Source of the DNA: Clytia hemisphaerica
Taxonomy: Eukaryota; Cnidaria; Hydrozoa; Leptothecata; Clytiidae
Direction: 5' to 3'
Assembly: GCA_902728285.1 (NCBI GenBank)
Contig: CACVBU010000349.1
Coordinates: 706,384-770,383, forward strand
DNA length: 64,000 nt
Below are positions 1 through 12,060 of the stretch, piece by piece (position 1 is the first letter of the stretch; each line of letters begins with the position of its first letter). The position numbers and the translations under genes are program-made. The notes under the pieces were generated by a model, which made no database searches, had not been told where the DNA came from, and saw only the letters and a list, made by a program, of their open reading frames with translations.

Positions 1-277
1 TTCATGGTGGCCAGCACTTCCTTCTTTTAACAAATTCAAGGGTTTCAAGGGTCAGTTTTTACCAATTTTCAAGGGTTTCAAGGGTTTTTAGGGTTTTGAA
101 TTCGATCTTTGCTAGATTTCAAGGATTTTAAGGAAATCTGTTGACAATAGGAGAAAAGTTAATTGTTGAATCTCCTGAAAAAGCATAAAATACCCCTAAA
201 ACTTGAGAAAAAAACTATTTAATTTAAGAATTGAAGCCCTTAGATCAAGCTATTACCAAATAAATGAATTTATTTAC

Positions 278-2250
278 CTTTTCTAAATTCTTTGCTGATG
301 TTGGTCTGGTTTTTGGAGATTTTGTTCTTATAGGAGATATTGGTCCATTTTTCGGAGATCCCTTTCTTATTGGCGTTTTTGGTTTCTTTGGTGTTGTAAT
401 TTTATGAATTTTGGATGTTGATAAGCTTTCCTAAGAAAAATGAGAATAGCTGACTGTATTGAGGCTCTTTGTAAAGTGATTTCACTAGAATATACATCAA
501 TATACATTTGAGGCCGAGTAGCTTGGTCGTTAGGGCATTCGCCTTACAATCCAAGGGTTGTGGGTTCGATCGCCGGTCACAGGCAACTCAGCGAATGAGT
601 AGCTAAGATTGGGTAATCTGATCTAAGCGGTAAGTAACTGGGAGCAGAGAGTAGGTGTGGCACTCCACCTGAGCATTCGATCACCCAGGTCTAGCGCAAA
701 TAGAAAAGGGGATAGACTCCCTCACTTCCGGCTCCGCCGACAGCCACCAGATGAATATACTTACTTACTTATACATCAGTTACACAGGGGAAATAAAAAC
801 GACACTGTATGAATTCTGTAAAATGAAAAATGAATTCTGTAAAATGAAAACAGTATCTAACCTTGGTAAAGTCAATGCTTCTTTTCCTTGATTCTCGTCG
901 TCGCTGGGTCATCCTATTCTTGACCATAGTTCTAATGTCATCCAAGTCCATTTGCCCGAAGAGGCTTTTTGATTTTAGGTCCGTCACAATGTCTTCCAAT
1001 TTCATGATGTTTGATAACTTGTCGCTTTCAAATGTCGGAAGATCTACCGCCTTGGGTGGCCAGACAGCATCAGTTGATTTCCTTATCGTTCTCAATCTGT
1101 TTAAACAAATTGAAAATATAAAATAAGACTTGTAGACCCTCAATCTCAAACCTCTCAAAAATTGAAGAGCCCTCACACTATTTCTTGGTGTGATTTACCC
1201 GTCTCAAAACCACAAACTAGGCCTGCTAGATTGATGATAACCTGTTAGAGGCTGCACAGGGTCTATCAAGCACAAAGAACTTAATAATATTTATTAGATT
1301 CCGAATTCTTACCTCAATTTGTGTCTTTGAGAGGCAAGTGCTCTCCCCGAAGGAGTCATTTGCCCTCCAGTCATTAACTGATTATTGCAAGGTGCGTTGA
1401 AATCACGTTCCAGAATCAGCATTTGTTTGATTGTAATCTCCATTTTCTCAAAGTAAAACACCCTCTGCGCACAACCAAGGAGAACATCAAACAACTCACC
1501 ATCCAAACCAAGATCTACAAATGAATTCAAAGACTTCTAAAGTTTGAGTGTTTTAATCGACATGCTATACCTTGATTGAAAACCCACACAATTTTTCATG
1601 ACAGTTCAGAATATTTTTAATTTTATTAAAGTTTAAGATAGAACTTTGAAACTTAATTAAAAAACATAAAAGTTACAATGCCCTCGACTCCCACTTAAAG
1701 GGATAATCAGATGGTTTTTTAGTCTCATTTTTAGAAAATTCAAAATCAAATATCTCAACTGAGGTTTTTCTCAGAACTATAGAATGTATCTCTAGGCTAA
1801 GTATCAAAATCCATCTGTTATCCCTTTGAAGTCCATCCCCGATGAACCCCAAATTCATGGATATACTGGATGCAGGAAAAGCTAATTCAAATTCTAGAAT
1901 TGATATGAAAAGAAAGTTTTTGAGATAGGCATTTTCCAGGTTTCACTGACCACTGGGAACCCTCACAGGAAAAAATGTTGAAAACCCAGGCTTGGGTTTG
2001 AAAATGGAAACAACCACAGGTCTTTTCCCAGGCCTGGTTTTTTTTCGGGGCCGAAAATGACCAGTTCCCAATCCTAAACCAGTAAACAAAAAACACAGGT
2101 GTGTGGCTAGTAAGAAATGTAACTAAAAATACATGAATTCCACAAACCTTTCACTTTGTTTGACAACGACAAACCATATTTTCGTGATAAAAATTCGAAT
2201 AGTTCATCTGTATCCATTTTACTCATGCACCGAGCAGTAGAAGAAGGCAT
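278..2250 (-). CDS. unrecognised multi-exon gene with basic S/T-P-rich tail (partial)
   Basis: Minus-strand gene model from splice signals. Exon 1 is 2250-2155 (ATG at 2250, donor GTGAAA, or 2148 if GTTTGT is used), exon 2 is 1536-1313, exon 3 is 1096-862 and exon 4 is 430-278. Exons 2 to 4 join in frame at three junctions (phases 2, 0, 0). The N-terminus contains MDTDELFEFLSRKYGLSL. Exon 3 ends in a strongly basic stretch (KNRMTQRRRESRKRS). Exon 4 is rich in Lys/Pro with repeated TPK, SPK and SPI motifs that resemble proline-directed kinase sites, so a nuclear or cytoskeletal protein is plausible; that is inference. I do not recognise the family. Exon 4 ends at a GT donor at 277. A possible last exon after the acceptor near 186 would end in a stop about 20 codons on, but it is unproven. 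Confidence 0.6.
510..770 (+). mobile_element. tRNA-derived SINE in an intron
   Basis: The head resembles a tRNA gene. It has a box-A-like TAGCTTGGTCGTTAGGGCA and a box-B-like GGTTCGATCGC, and the anticodon-loop region CTTACAA would read TAC (valine-like). The anticodon stem no longer pairs, so it is not a functional tRNA. A tRNA-unrelated body of about 180 bp follows, ending in a short CTTA microsatellite near 755-768, as expected for a SINE tail. It lies in the intron between exons 3 and 4 of the minus-strand gene, in the opposite orientation to that gene. Confidence 0.75.
1927..2100. repeat. AGGCCT-rich interspersed repeat fragment
   Basis: This stretch holds several copies of AACCCAGG, CCCAGGCCTGG and related palindromic words. 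The same words form the 177-bp tandem repeat at 12597-13150 and its border at 13250-13335, so it is probably a dispersed copy of that repeat. It lies in the first intron of the minus-strand gene. Confidence 0.45.
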
Positions 2251-3225
2251 GATTTTCTTGTTTTCTCGAGAAGTGATTTGATGGTCAACCAGCTAGCCGC
2301 AAGTTCCTTGCTCGCAGAAAAGAAAGAACTTTTTCAAAAATTTGGCGGATTTCTTCCATCCACGAGGTCTGCCATGCGCGTGCGCGCTGAATTAATTTTT
2401 GTGTCCTTGGTCATTTTGACGGTAGCAAATCATCAATTAGATTAAGGTTACAGTAAGTAGGTACGTGAGGCCAGTGCTAGATGTTTTTGATTTTCCATAA
2501 TGGGGGAATACGATGTAAACAGAAGAGAAATTCACACTCAAACAAGGGTATCTTTTGACTATGGTGGAAAGAAGGGATAATCTGGCTGTGGGGGAACACA
2601 CACTGGGGAACAGGGCATTTTCTGGGTAATGAAATGCCTATTTTCATCTTCGGGGATGGGATTCTCTATGCAGAGTTCCCAGCGGTCAGGGAAAACCTGG
2701 AAAAGGGGCTGTTTCTCAAAAGTCAGGGAATTTTTTTCCAGAATGCCTTGAATTTAATGGTTTTTAGCCAATCTTGGAATCTCCATTTTTCAAAGTTTTT
2801 CTTGTCGGATCCAACCATGGTGGGTCCTCCAAATAATCATGATAACCACTAAAATCAGCACACTTGACTATTGTAAAACTGACAGGGGTGTTTTTGAAGA
2901 GCGCGATAATTTTTTTTACTACAACATGAAAAATTTGCCGTTGTTTTAGTCAGGGAAAAAAGATCTATTTTCATCTTGAGTCAGGGAAAAACTACCCTTT
3001 TTCAACACTTTTGTCAGGGCAGGGAAAAAGGGTGGATTTTTTACCCAAAGTCAGGGAAAATTATTCTGGGGAACTGCTGGGAACAAATTTTTTGACAACA
3101 AGGACAAATTTGATGACATTATTTTCGATGGTTAAGTTGACTAAATCCTATTCTTAACGAACAGTACACACAAAAAGTGTGTTTTTTTTTATACATCAAT
3201 CTATTCTTACAGACAGTCAGACACA
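2251..3225. other. intergenic, no gene seen
   Basis: This is the upstream flank of the minus-strand gene. From about 2620 to 3080 the word CAGGGAAAA recurs many times with G-rich spacers (TCAGGGAAAA near 2690, 2720, 2950, 2980, 3020 and 3050), a degenerate simple repeat. No splice-bounded coding stretch or RNA gene was recognised. Confidence 0.5.
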
Positions 3226-3496
3226 CTTCTATAAAATAGCTCCTCACTCCATGAAGGCAAAAGCCTAACTGAATACTTATTGATCTAAGGCTCTATTTAT
3301 ACTAAAACCATTAAAAATCAATTATCTCATTAACTACCTACACAAAAGACATTAAAGAATGTAGAAATTGTTTTCCCCCACAAGGTAATTAATGACATAA
3401 TTGATTTTTAATGGTTTTAGTATAAATAGAGCCTTAGATCACTGAGTATTCAGTTAGGCTTTTGCCTTCATGGAGTGGGGAGCTATTTTATAGAAG
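3226..3496. mobile_element. palindromic MITE
   Basis: Two arms of about 110 bp (3226-3338 and 3385-3496) are near-perfect reverse complements separated by about 45 bp. Both carry a shared core (CTCCATGAAGGC on the left, GCCTTCATGGAG on the right) and the run GGCTCTATTTATACTAAAAC or its complement. Very long inverted arms with no ORF fit a MITE. Any transcript would fold into a long hairpin. Confidence 0.75.
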
Positions 3497-3557
3497 TTAA
3501 TAAGACTGTCTTAGTTTGTGATTCGTCATCAGTTTTCATCTAATACCATTCCTGTGT

Positions 3558-4129
3558 AATACACCTTTCCCGTAATTCAGATTTCCCGGAAAAAAATTGT
3601 TCTCCACCGTTGTGATAAAAATTCACGGGAGGTAAACAAACTCGATTTTGCCTGCATTTGCTTAGGGGAAAGCAGTTTTTGTCTTCTATCTTTCGATGCC
3701 CAAATTTGTTTTAAAAAAGATTTGGAGGGTAGTATAGACCTTTTTTCAAAGAGGCCACCCTGTTGAATAATTATGTAGTCCAGCAGAAAAACAATGATAA
3801 AACCATGCATAATTAATACAATATGCATGATACAGTAATTATGCATGGCTCTATCATTGTTTTTATGGCTGGACTACATAATTATTCAACAGGACGTCCT
3901 CTTTGAAAAAAGGTCTATTGTATCATGGATAGTAGAAACATAGTCCAAAATTTGAAGAAATTCTATACGATGGAAGTTAAGAAAAGTCCAAAAAACCACC
4001 TTTTCCTAAGTAATCCTTTCCTAAGTAATCGGCAGCAAAAATGGGTTTGTTTACCTCCCATCCAAGAAACGATGGAGAGAAAAAAATATGCGCACGCATA
4101 TGTTTTTCGAAATACGGGAAAGGTGTATT
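3558..4129. mobile_element. foldback element with nested palindrome
   Basis: The outer ends match as inverted repeats: AATACACCTTTCCCGTA at 3558 and its reverse complement ending at 4129. Outer arms (3558-3734 and 3918-4129) are diverged copies of each other, sharing for example GGGAGGTAAACAAAC. The inner block 3735-3917 is a much cleaner palindrome (arms of about 80 bp, termini TAGACC and GGTCTA) around a short AT-rich centre. ORFs of 89 and 91 codons here sit in the arms and are not credible genes. A partial duplicate of the right arm lies at 4258-4345. Confidence 0.7.
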
Positions 4130-4257
4130 CAAATTTTGCCCGGAAATTCCACGTTGTGTATAAAAGTTTTGGAGATAAGAATCCTGTAGTTTTTGCTTGA
4201 GTTTGCTTATGAAAAGTTCGTTTTTGATTTGTGATTTGATTTGAAATGAAATTTTCT

Positions 4258-4345
4258 ATGTGTAATACTGTATCATGGAAAGTAAGAAGAACATAGTAGA
4301 TTTTAAAATTCTATAAGATAGAAGCTGAGAAAAATCCAAAAAGTG
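4258..4345. repeat. partial copy of the foldback right arm
   Basis: This segment resembles 3917-4000: both run GTATCATGGA-AGTA-GAA-ACATAGT followed by AAATTCTATA-GAT-GAAG and AAAA-TCCAAAAA. It is probably a truncated second copy of the upstream element. Confidence 0.5.
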
Positions 4346-4374
4346 ACCCTGAATAGCTAAAATTCCTAAATTTT

Positions 4375-4510
4375 CCAAATTTTTATGAGGGATTTTTCGA
4401 TTTTGATGTTTTTGCAACCCTGCGTGGGACTGGTGGAGGTGAAAAAAGGTACCCTGACCAGCGGAGCATCCCTGTACCCCTTTTTGCCCTAGTACACCCC
4501 CGGGTGCTAG
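4375..4510. repeat. CCCGGG-bordered interspersed repeat fragment
   Basis: The stretch containing GTTTTTGCAACCCTGCGTGGGACTG and a terminal CCCCCGGG matches the better-preserved element at 44926-45146 and the piece at 47270-47340. It is part of a dispersed repeat found at least three times in this window. Confidence 0.45.
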
Positions 4511-4748
4511 AAAAATGAAAGATACTGAAGTTGAGCCAATTAAGTTAGCATGTTTGACAGTGTTAATAGAATATTTCACTTTGCCATATCTTATTCCATT
4601 AAAAGAATTTTCTAGATTTATATAGTACTTAACTAAAATTTGTGCACCATAAACAAAGTCTTAGCAAATTTTTACTCTCAGAATTATCTTTAATTTAAAG
4701 GGAAATACAATAATCAATAAAGCCTATGTAAGAAAGGATTATTTCACA

Positions 4749-7700
4749 ATGGAAAAACCAAAATTAAAATGGAGTAGAACCTCGATAGAAATTTGTTACT
4801 GTGACTCTTTACCAGGTGAACATATTCACTGTCCTTGCACGATTTGCGAGAACTCTGCAGTATCAAGATCTACAGAATACAATCATTGGAAATTATCACA
4901 ATCAATTTATGGTGATGTCACTAGTGATAATGACAGTGATAATGATACCCAGAAGAGTTCTGACAATATTATGATCATTGAAAGTGATTATTACAATCCA
5001 GATGATATTGATAGTGAAATTAATCAGAATAGTACTTTTAACGAAACTTTTGAAAGTGAAAGTGATTCCATTCAATCTTCTGAACCTGATGATACTGATG
5101 AAAGTCATGAGAATAGCAGTGTCAATAAAACATTTGAAAGTGAAAACAATGCCAGTGAATCTGTTGAACCAATTGAACTCTATCAATTTGTTGGAAATAT
5201 GAACAATACCTCTATTAGATCAAGCATCCAACAGAGTGCTCATAGTACCAATGGTGATAATCTTGCTGGAATGGAAAACACTGATGGTGAAGAAGATCCG
5301 AATGATGCTGTTGAAATGTAAGTACTAAAATGTCTGATGGTCTGATGGTCCTTCACAGTGTCTTTTCTCTTTTACTCTAGGGGCTGAGTTAGGTGTCATA
5401 TGCATATCCGCGTATAGCCATTTTTTCTTTTGATCATGAAAGTATAGACCTTAGAGAGTCAGAAAACGTCTGTGCCGTGATTTGGATCAGGCCCAATTTT
5501 CCATAATGGCGGATTTTAGATTTTTAACCCTTTTTAGCTCTCTTGCTTGAGAAAAAAAAACTTTTGACTTCAAACCTAGACATATTATATACCAATCCAT
5601 CACAAATTTTATGCTGATTGAGAAAAAGGTCAGAACCATTGTATACAATCTAAACAATGTAAAACTCTCAACCAAATGAAAAGTTTGGACCAACTTAACA
5701 TACATTTTATCAATTATTTGAATAATGAAAGCTTTGAATTTCAAAAGTATTAAGGCATTTGAAGTGAGAATGAGTAAGATTTTAAATTCTTTTTCTTTTA
5801 TTTAGCGAGAAATTTGTCACATTTCATGTTGTGAAGACCATGGATTTGGCAGCCGAAATGAATGCCTCTCACCACATGACAGAGAAATTACTGAAACACA
5901 CAGGAGAAATACTACAGCTTTTAAACACTGAAATATGTGATCATTGGCCTAGCAGCTACGCAAGGGCAAAATCGATTTCAGAAGCAGGACAGTTATATTC
6001 CACACCAGAAGCCAAAGCTATATGTTTTGACAAGAAAGAGCATCCTCTTCATTGGTATGAGTTAGATGTGGGCGAACCATGTCCTCATTGTTTGTCCATT
6101 CCAAGTTTATACCGCTATTACTTACCTCTTAAAGGGAAGATCATCCGTTGGTTTTCATCCGAAACCATGTGCTGTTCAATGTTAGGTCATTGGAAAAATA
6201 AAGATAGCTGGCTGCACAAGACAGGTTCTACGTTCCCATTGAATGAGATTTGGGATGGCTCAAGATTTAAAGAGGTCCAATGGTTCTGGGACCCAGCTGC
6301 ATCATGGGCACTTCCTCATCAATGTAATTTTTGTGAAAATATTATCAATATGCAAAAATTGAACAGTGGTCAGAATAAAGTTTTCACTGTCACATGTGAT
6401 GAATGTCAGCGTGAACAGTCAGTGCGACTTAAATATGCAAATGGGGACCCACGAAATATTGCCCTTATTGGTCATTGGGACGGTTGGCAGCCTGGTTTTG
6501 GTCGTGGATATTCTAAAGGATCAGGTAATCAAGCTACACTTTTTGCTGTTATTCTTATTTAATAATGGTCATAAAATTTTCGGCCCTATAGAAACAATCT
6601 CATCATTCATCTTCTCTAAATTAGAATCTCCCAAATAAATACTTTAAAGATAGTAACTATACCCATTTTGAAAGTGGATCAAATTGTATGACAGAGATTG
6701 TTGATATGTTCTTTGAGATATGGATAATAGCAATTCGCTCCAACTCAACTCCCTCAGATCTGTCATTTCACCAAGAAAGTTAATACTTTAAACTGATTTT
6801 TAGGCTCAATTGAAGTAACCATTGCCAATATGGAAAAGAGAGAACGTTCTAAAAGTGAAAATGTTTTTGTCACATCATTTGTACCGGAACATCACCTACC
6901 AAACAAGCAACCAACAGCTCTGGATCCTTATCTGAATCCTTTAATTGATGAGCTTGTAGAATTATTCATCAATGGTAATTGATTTATTTTTACATGGCAA
7001 GTTGAAATTTTTCTTCTGTGTGAGAGAGATAGTCCTTCCGATGAACGGAAGAGGCCCTATCCCAATCACTATCCTAGGATAGGGAAATCACTGCGCTTGC
7101 CTGACTCTACTAACTCTGTGCTTGCGACACACAGCGCTAATGGCGTATAGTAGCGGCACTCGGACGACTCGGGAGGACAGTGCATCACTCGCATGGTCGA
7201 ACTTGACAAGTTACCACACCATAGTGCCAGGCATATCTCCCCATACTCTTGTATCAGAGTGATGGTACCCCATTCCCCTCACATGGCATGGGTTGACCCG
7301 GGCGAAGGTACATTTTCTTGCCAAGTGAATCACAGCACTGAGTGGGAACCCCGAACTCCTGCTTTCGTGCAGGAGTTGTGGTTTGTCAAAGCTGATAACC
7401 ACTACACTACTGCGCCTATTTTTTGTTCTGTACTGACAGTTTTATGGTTAAAAGTATTTGAGTTAATGTTTCAAAGGCAGGACTGTCTGAATCTCTGATT
7501 TTCAGCTCAGTTTTAGATTCGATCGTACCTTGTAAACAAACCACTTTACAGTGAATGGATTAATCCAACACTAACAAACGTCTGCTTAATGCGGGAAATC
7601 AATTGTTCATATTTTTCCTCAGGAATGGAAGTCGATTACCCATCCGATATCATGGAAGGTTTGAATGGGGGTAAGTTTACAGTCCGATGTATGCTACTTT

Positions 7701-10700
7701 GCTGGACTGGAGACTATCCTGGACACTGTCAAATCGGCAAGTTTTCAAGAGGAGGAACACATGGTTGTCGTTTGGATAAATGTAAAGGTAAGCACACCAA
7801 GCAGTGGCTTATAATATTGTCCATAGTGCGGAAGGGGGTCTGATCCCCCCTTCTTGGCATCCCCCAACCTTGAAAAATGCCGATCCCCCAAGGTTTTCGG
7901 GCTTTTCGAGTTTGGAAAATACTGCATGGTATTGACTGTGTAACACTCAAATGCCACACTAAAATTGCCTTATAAAAATAGGAAATGCATTGTAAATTGA
8001 GCAAATTTCCCCATTGAAAGTACAAAAATACAGAAAAATACACAATTCTGACCAGAAAAGGAAGACTTCATGTCAATCCCTTCCAAAGGGATCCCCCTTT
8101 CGTGCTACCCCCCTTTTGAGGAAAATTTCCAATCCCCCTTTTTTGGTTTTTCAGAAGGTGTCAGCCCCCAAAATCACTTTAATAATGACCCTCCCTTATT
8201 TTGTTGATTTTCTCCAAGAGTACCAACCCCCTGCTTATTCCACCCACCCCTACAATTAAACACAAAGATAAATCTATTAAAATAAGGGCCATTTTCCCGG
8301 GGTGATTTCTTGGGACAAATTTCTCAGAACCGTTATTTCGAAAATAAGAAAACTAGTATCCTTCCTGTATTCTATCCTACAGGTGAATCTGTTGACAATT
8401 CAAGTACAAAATATTTTAAGCGTAACCGCGAAAACTACGTGATTGCAAATCGCTGGAAGGAGAGAAAGTTGACAGATGAATATCGTAAGATGTACGAGAT
8501 CGAAATGAAACCTTCAATTCAAGCTAAGCTTTCAGCTGCAACGGATACAGGGTACACTGGTTTGTCCCTCCTGTATATTCCATATAAATTATACGAGTTC
8601 AACTACATAACGGATACGACTCGAGATATAATGCATCTGGTGGCTTTGAACCTCTGCAAAAAACTACTCAAACGTATATTTGAGACGTACATCACGGGAG
8701 CTTCTCAAGATGAGTTTAATGAAAAAATGCAAAATTTCCCGCTTACTCCTGGTGAGCTGAACCTTTTTAAACCATCTTTTCTTATTCTATATTCACGCTA
8801 GGATTTTCACTAATCGGATTGAGACGATGTCTAGTTTAAAGGGTATCTAAGGTCAGAAAATTCATGTGCCTCATTTCTCTACATAGGAAAGGTCTGATGG
8901 AAACAAAAATATTACAAAAAGAACGAATTTAAAATCTTTTAAATTTATTAGGTTATTTAGAGTGCCAGATGAAAGTTGAAAGTTGGGAAAAAGTTTCACT
9001 GACACCCTTATTTGAAAAGGGGTTATTGAATTTTGAAACATGGTATAAGGTATGATAGGGGGTTGCTCTAGGATAAGATATGAGGGTAGTGACCCTTTTC
9101 GAACTGTTTATTTAGATTTCGAGACAAAATCAAGACAATAAAACAAAGCTCATGCCATATTTCAGAGTTTCTCATTCACTTTCATTCATTATTTTCTTGC
9201 CTGTTTTAATTTAGATTTACAAGATGGTCACTGCCCAAAACACATTGAGAAATGTAACTCTTGGACGGCTGAAGAGTGGCATAAATTTACATTCCCGATG
9301 GCCGAAGTGTTACTCATTGATTTACCGGACCATGAGTACCATCTGATATGGTTGACTGCTCGAATCGTCGAGCTCCTCTTCCATCACAGGTCTGGCTTAA
9401 CAGAGCAAGAGGTGAAGGATTTGGATTCCATATGCTGGCGTCGTCTCATTCTCCTAGAAGAGCAGATTGGACCGAAACAGTGCGTGATAACATGTCACAA
9501 CAGCATACATATTGCACAAGATATTTTGCGATTTTCTCACAGTGACAATCATTGGGTTTGGAAGAATGAGAGATCAATCAAACGGTGAGTGTATGTGTAT
9601 GTGTGTTATTTCAAACACCAATTTCACTTGAACCACTATAGCCTTAACTCTTTTGTGCTTTACAGTTATTGGAAAAAATCACTCCCCATTTTATGATTTT
9701 TCTCAAAAAAAGTCTAAGAAAGTGCTAAAATTTTCATTTTCCTAGAGAAAATCACACCAATATCACGCTATGATGACGCCTTCCATTTTAAGTTGTTTTC
9801 CTTGAAGTACCCACCCCCTACTCTTTCCACCCGCACCCCCTACAATCAAGTACAAGACAGTATTCACTGTAACTTCATTAATACCCTCGCCGAGATATGG
9901 CTCGGATTGGAGCAGAGCCTGTGAACATGTCTTTCAATTAACTACAAATTACAAATTAATGATATAAAGCAAAATATTAAAATGCTATGAAATGGACAGA
10001 CTTTCTAATGGTAAAATTTGCCTTTATTCGAATGATTTTAGGTTTTGAATGCGTTTTTAGCCACTACATTTCACACAATTTTCAAACCATGGTCAACCTT
10101 CGCGTTGCCCCCTAATATGGAAATGCTTTCTACAAAACTTTCTTTTTGAATTTTCTTTCTTTTTAGACACAAAGCTGTTCAAACCAATTTCAAAAATATT
10201 GAGTATACATACGCCAAGGCTGAGATAGCGCGAGAAACAAGAATGGTTCATGGGAAAGAAACCCCTCCTTGGACTCATAAGGAAGACGATAAAAACGCTG
10301 TAAGTAACATTGGGGTCTTTCTAGAAAACAATTTTGTTGGGGGTAGAGGATAGAAATATTTCACTGACCCCCCCCCCCCACGAAAATTCTAAGTTTTTAC
10401 TCCCCAAACATCAGCTTTTACACCGAGGGCAACCATCTCATACATGGCTTCCCTGGACATTCAAAATTACTTTAGGCGTGTACAAACTTCCGCGAGCAGA
10501 AACTTTCACGGTTTTCTCGAATTTTGGCTTTTTTCGCGGAAGTAAATGTCTTTGAAAATTTTTAACGAGGCGATTCGCGAAAGTATACGCAAAAGATTCT
10601 TTAAAAAGTTTAAAATCTGTAAAGCTTCGAAATCAAAATAACAACTAGCCATTTTTCGTTTTGATTACCCAAATCGCGAAAGTTTATGCTCGCTATGCTC

Positions 10701-11710
10701 GCGAAAAACATTTTTTCCTTGAATTCGCGAAAGTAAATGTCGTAAATTTCGCGAATTTTCGACCTCGTGAAAGTTTGTTCGCTTAAAGTACTAAAGTAGA
10801 AGCTTAAAGTACTTACCCAGCGGAAATTTCCAATTCTTTCGTGGTTTTTTTTTCGAGTGCTGATTGGTTCATTTTCAAAATTTTAAGCAAGCTTAACGGA
10901 ATCATGGAATGTCTATTGTATTAGACTTTGGTTTTATTTTTTCACCCTCGTACCTTATTGTAACCATTTATTAATGGGTTCTTCCAGAAAAAATCCGTTC
11001 ATGGGGGATAGTGGATTTATTATTTTTTCAGTGATCTTTTTTTCACCCCCTGGACATCGCAAATTCATCCCATGGACATGGCAGTTTTTCAGGGTTTTCT
11101 TTCAAGATAACTTATCTCCCCCCCCCCCATGAACGTTTTTTTTTTCTGGAAGAGCCCGATGTTTGAAAGAACTCTTTTTGTGTTAATTCTCCAGGTTGTT
11201 TCAAGTCTGGAAGGTGCAAAGATCTACGCTTGGGTATGCATGGTCGGCTTTGATGATGATCCATCGACTTTGATCATTTTTATCGGTGCTGGTGGTGATA
11301 GAAACACGCACGAACTAGACAAATCCATTGCTGACGTAACAAGTTCAGATGGACTAAATGCAGAACTCTACACCGAGTATCGCTCCTGTTATTTACCCTC
11401 AACAAATACCCATCTTAAAAAGGGATCATTCGTCTTGTTTTCAGACAATTCGATAGGACAATTGACTCAATTCATTTTAATAAAATTACTCAACGGAGAG
11501 CCTCATAAATACGTGAGGGCAGAATCCTTCGAGAAAACAAACTCACTCCTCAAAGAATTTTCTATTTACAAAGATGCGGGAAAGGTGGTTGTTAAAAAAG
11601 CAAGTCTTATCAAACGTGTTGTTATTCTCTATCAAACAGACGAAGAAACATATTTATGTGTAGATCTGAAGAGACCTAATTTCAGTTTTGATTATCAAGT
11701 ACTTTCGTAA
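4749..11710 (+). CDS. Tnp2/Transposase_21-like protein (CACTA/EnSpm type), intact
   Basis: Eight exons join in frame with no stop: 4749-5317, 5806-6524, 6804-6974, 7623-7787, 8383-8751, 9215-9584, 10167-10299 and 11195-11710 (3012 nt, about 1003 aa). Every intron is GT-AG. The N-terminus has a Cys-rich motif (CYCDSLPGEHIHCPCTIC, residues about 17-37) and then an acidic Ser/Asp/Glu-rich stretch in exon 1. Exon 2 carries several CxxC pairs, including a zinc-ribbon-like CNFC...CDEC. Exons 4 to 7 match the transposase core known from Tnp2/Transposase_21 proteins: TGDYPG with the following GGTHGC and KCKG, then TTRDIMHLV, the TAEEWHKF region, and the NERSIKRHKAVQTNF-NIEYTYAKAE block. In CACTA transposases these regions hold the RNase H-fold acidic residues; I cannot assign the exact triad here. 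It may be a resident transposon or a domesticated host gene. Introns carry a SINE and MITEs, and no terminal inverted repeat flanking the gene was found. Confidence 0.85.
7018..7415 (-). mobile_element. tRNA-derived SINE in transposase intron 3
   Basis: Read on the minus strand it starts with a tRNA-like head (GGCGCAGTAGTGTAGTGGTTA, box-A-like; GGGGTTCCCACTC, weak box-B-like) near 7405-7320. A body of about 300 bp follows. Its composition (GC-richer, no homopolymer runs) contrasts with the AT-rich intron around it. ORFs through it are not genes. Confidence 0.6.
7830..8275. repeat. C-rich interspersed repeat in transposase intron 4
   Basis: The segment has repeated CCCCCTT blocks, for example TGATCCCCCCTTCTTGG and ATCCCCCTTTCGTGC. 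Its 3' part (near 8211-8270, TACCAACCCCCTGC...CACCCCTACAAT) resembles 9800-9855 in intron 6. It is probably two fragments of one degraded element. Confidence 0.4.
10468..10790. mobile_element. MITE, TACTTTA-ended family, copy 1
   Basis: The left end TACTTTAGGCGTGTACAAAC and right end GTTTGTTCGCTTAAAGTA are inverted repeats. The interior is rich in CGCGAA words. It shares ends and interior style with the elements at 11847, 47636 and 49463. It lies in the last intron of the transposase-like gene. Confidence 0.65.
10975..11157. mobile_element. MITE with GGGTTCTTCCAG-type ends
   Basis: The left arm (GGGTTCTTCCAGAAAAAATC...CATGGGGGATA) and right arm (TATCTCCCCCCCCCATGAAC...CTGGAAGAGCCC) are inverted repeats of about 40 bp. 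The element ends about 37 bp before the last transposase exon, so the polypyrimidine tract of that exon lies just beside it. A related fragment (GGGGTCTTTCTAGAAAACA...) lies near 10310-10460. Confidence 0.6.
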
Positions 11711-11846
11711 TTTAATACAACTAATTTAAGGGAAAATAACTTATTATAACATTGTGTATTATTATATTATTATCCTTCGGCTTGTTTTCCTCGGTACTTT
11801 AACAATTTCCGAACGAATCTAATTATTTTTGCTCTTTTGAGTGTAC

Positions 11847-12060
11847 TACTTTAATCGGATTAACTTTTGCGAGATTAAATTTCGCGATCACGCGAAATTT
11901 TTAACATGCTATTTATGCCAAAAAACTGCTTCAGCTGTTTCAGCTGTTTTCAGGCTCATTCGCGAAATCAAATCCACGCAAAATATTTTCAAAACGCTGA
12001 CTCGCGAAATTAAATCCAAATCGAATTTTTTGGCTCGCGAAATATAATCCGGTTAAAGTA
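11847..12060. mobile_element. MITE, TACTTTA-ended family, copy 2
   Basis: The left end TACTTTAATCGGATTAACTT mirrors the right end, which finishes CCGGTTAAAGTA. The interior holds many TTCGCGAAAT-like words. It is 214 bp long, lies 136 bp after the transposase stop codon and contains no credible ORF. Confidence 0.65.

Noticed and set aside
510..582. Functional tRNA-Val
   Set aside because: Box A and box B are present but the anticodon stem does not pair and a SINE body and tail follow.
4902..5186. 94-aa antisense ORF
   Set aside because: It is a shadow of the acidic repeat-rich exon 1 of the transposase-like gene.
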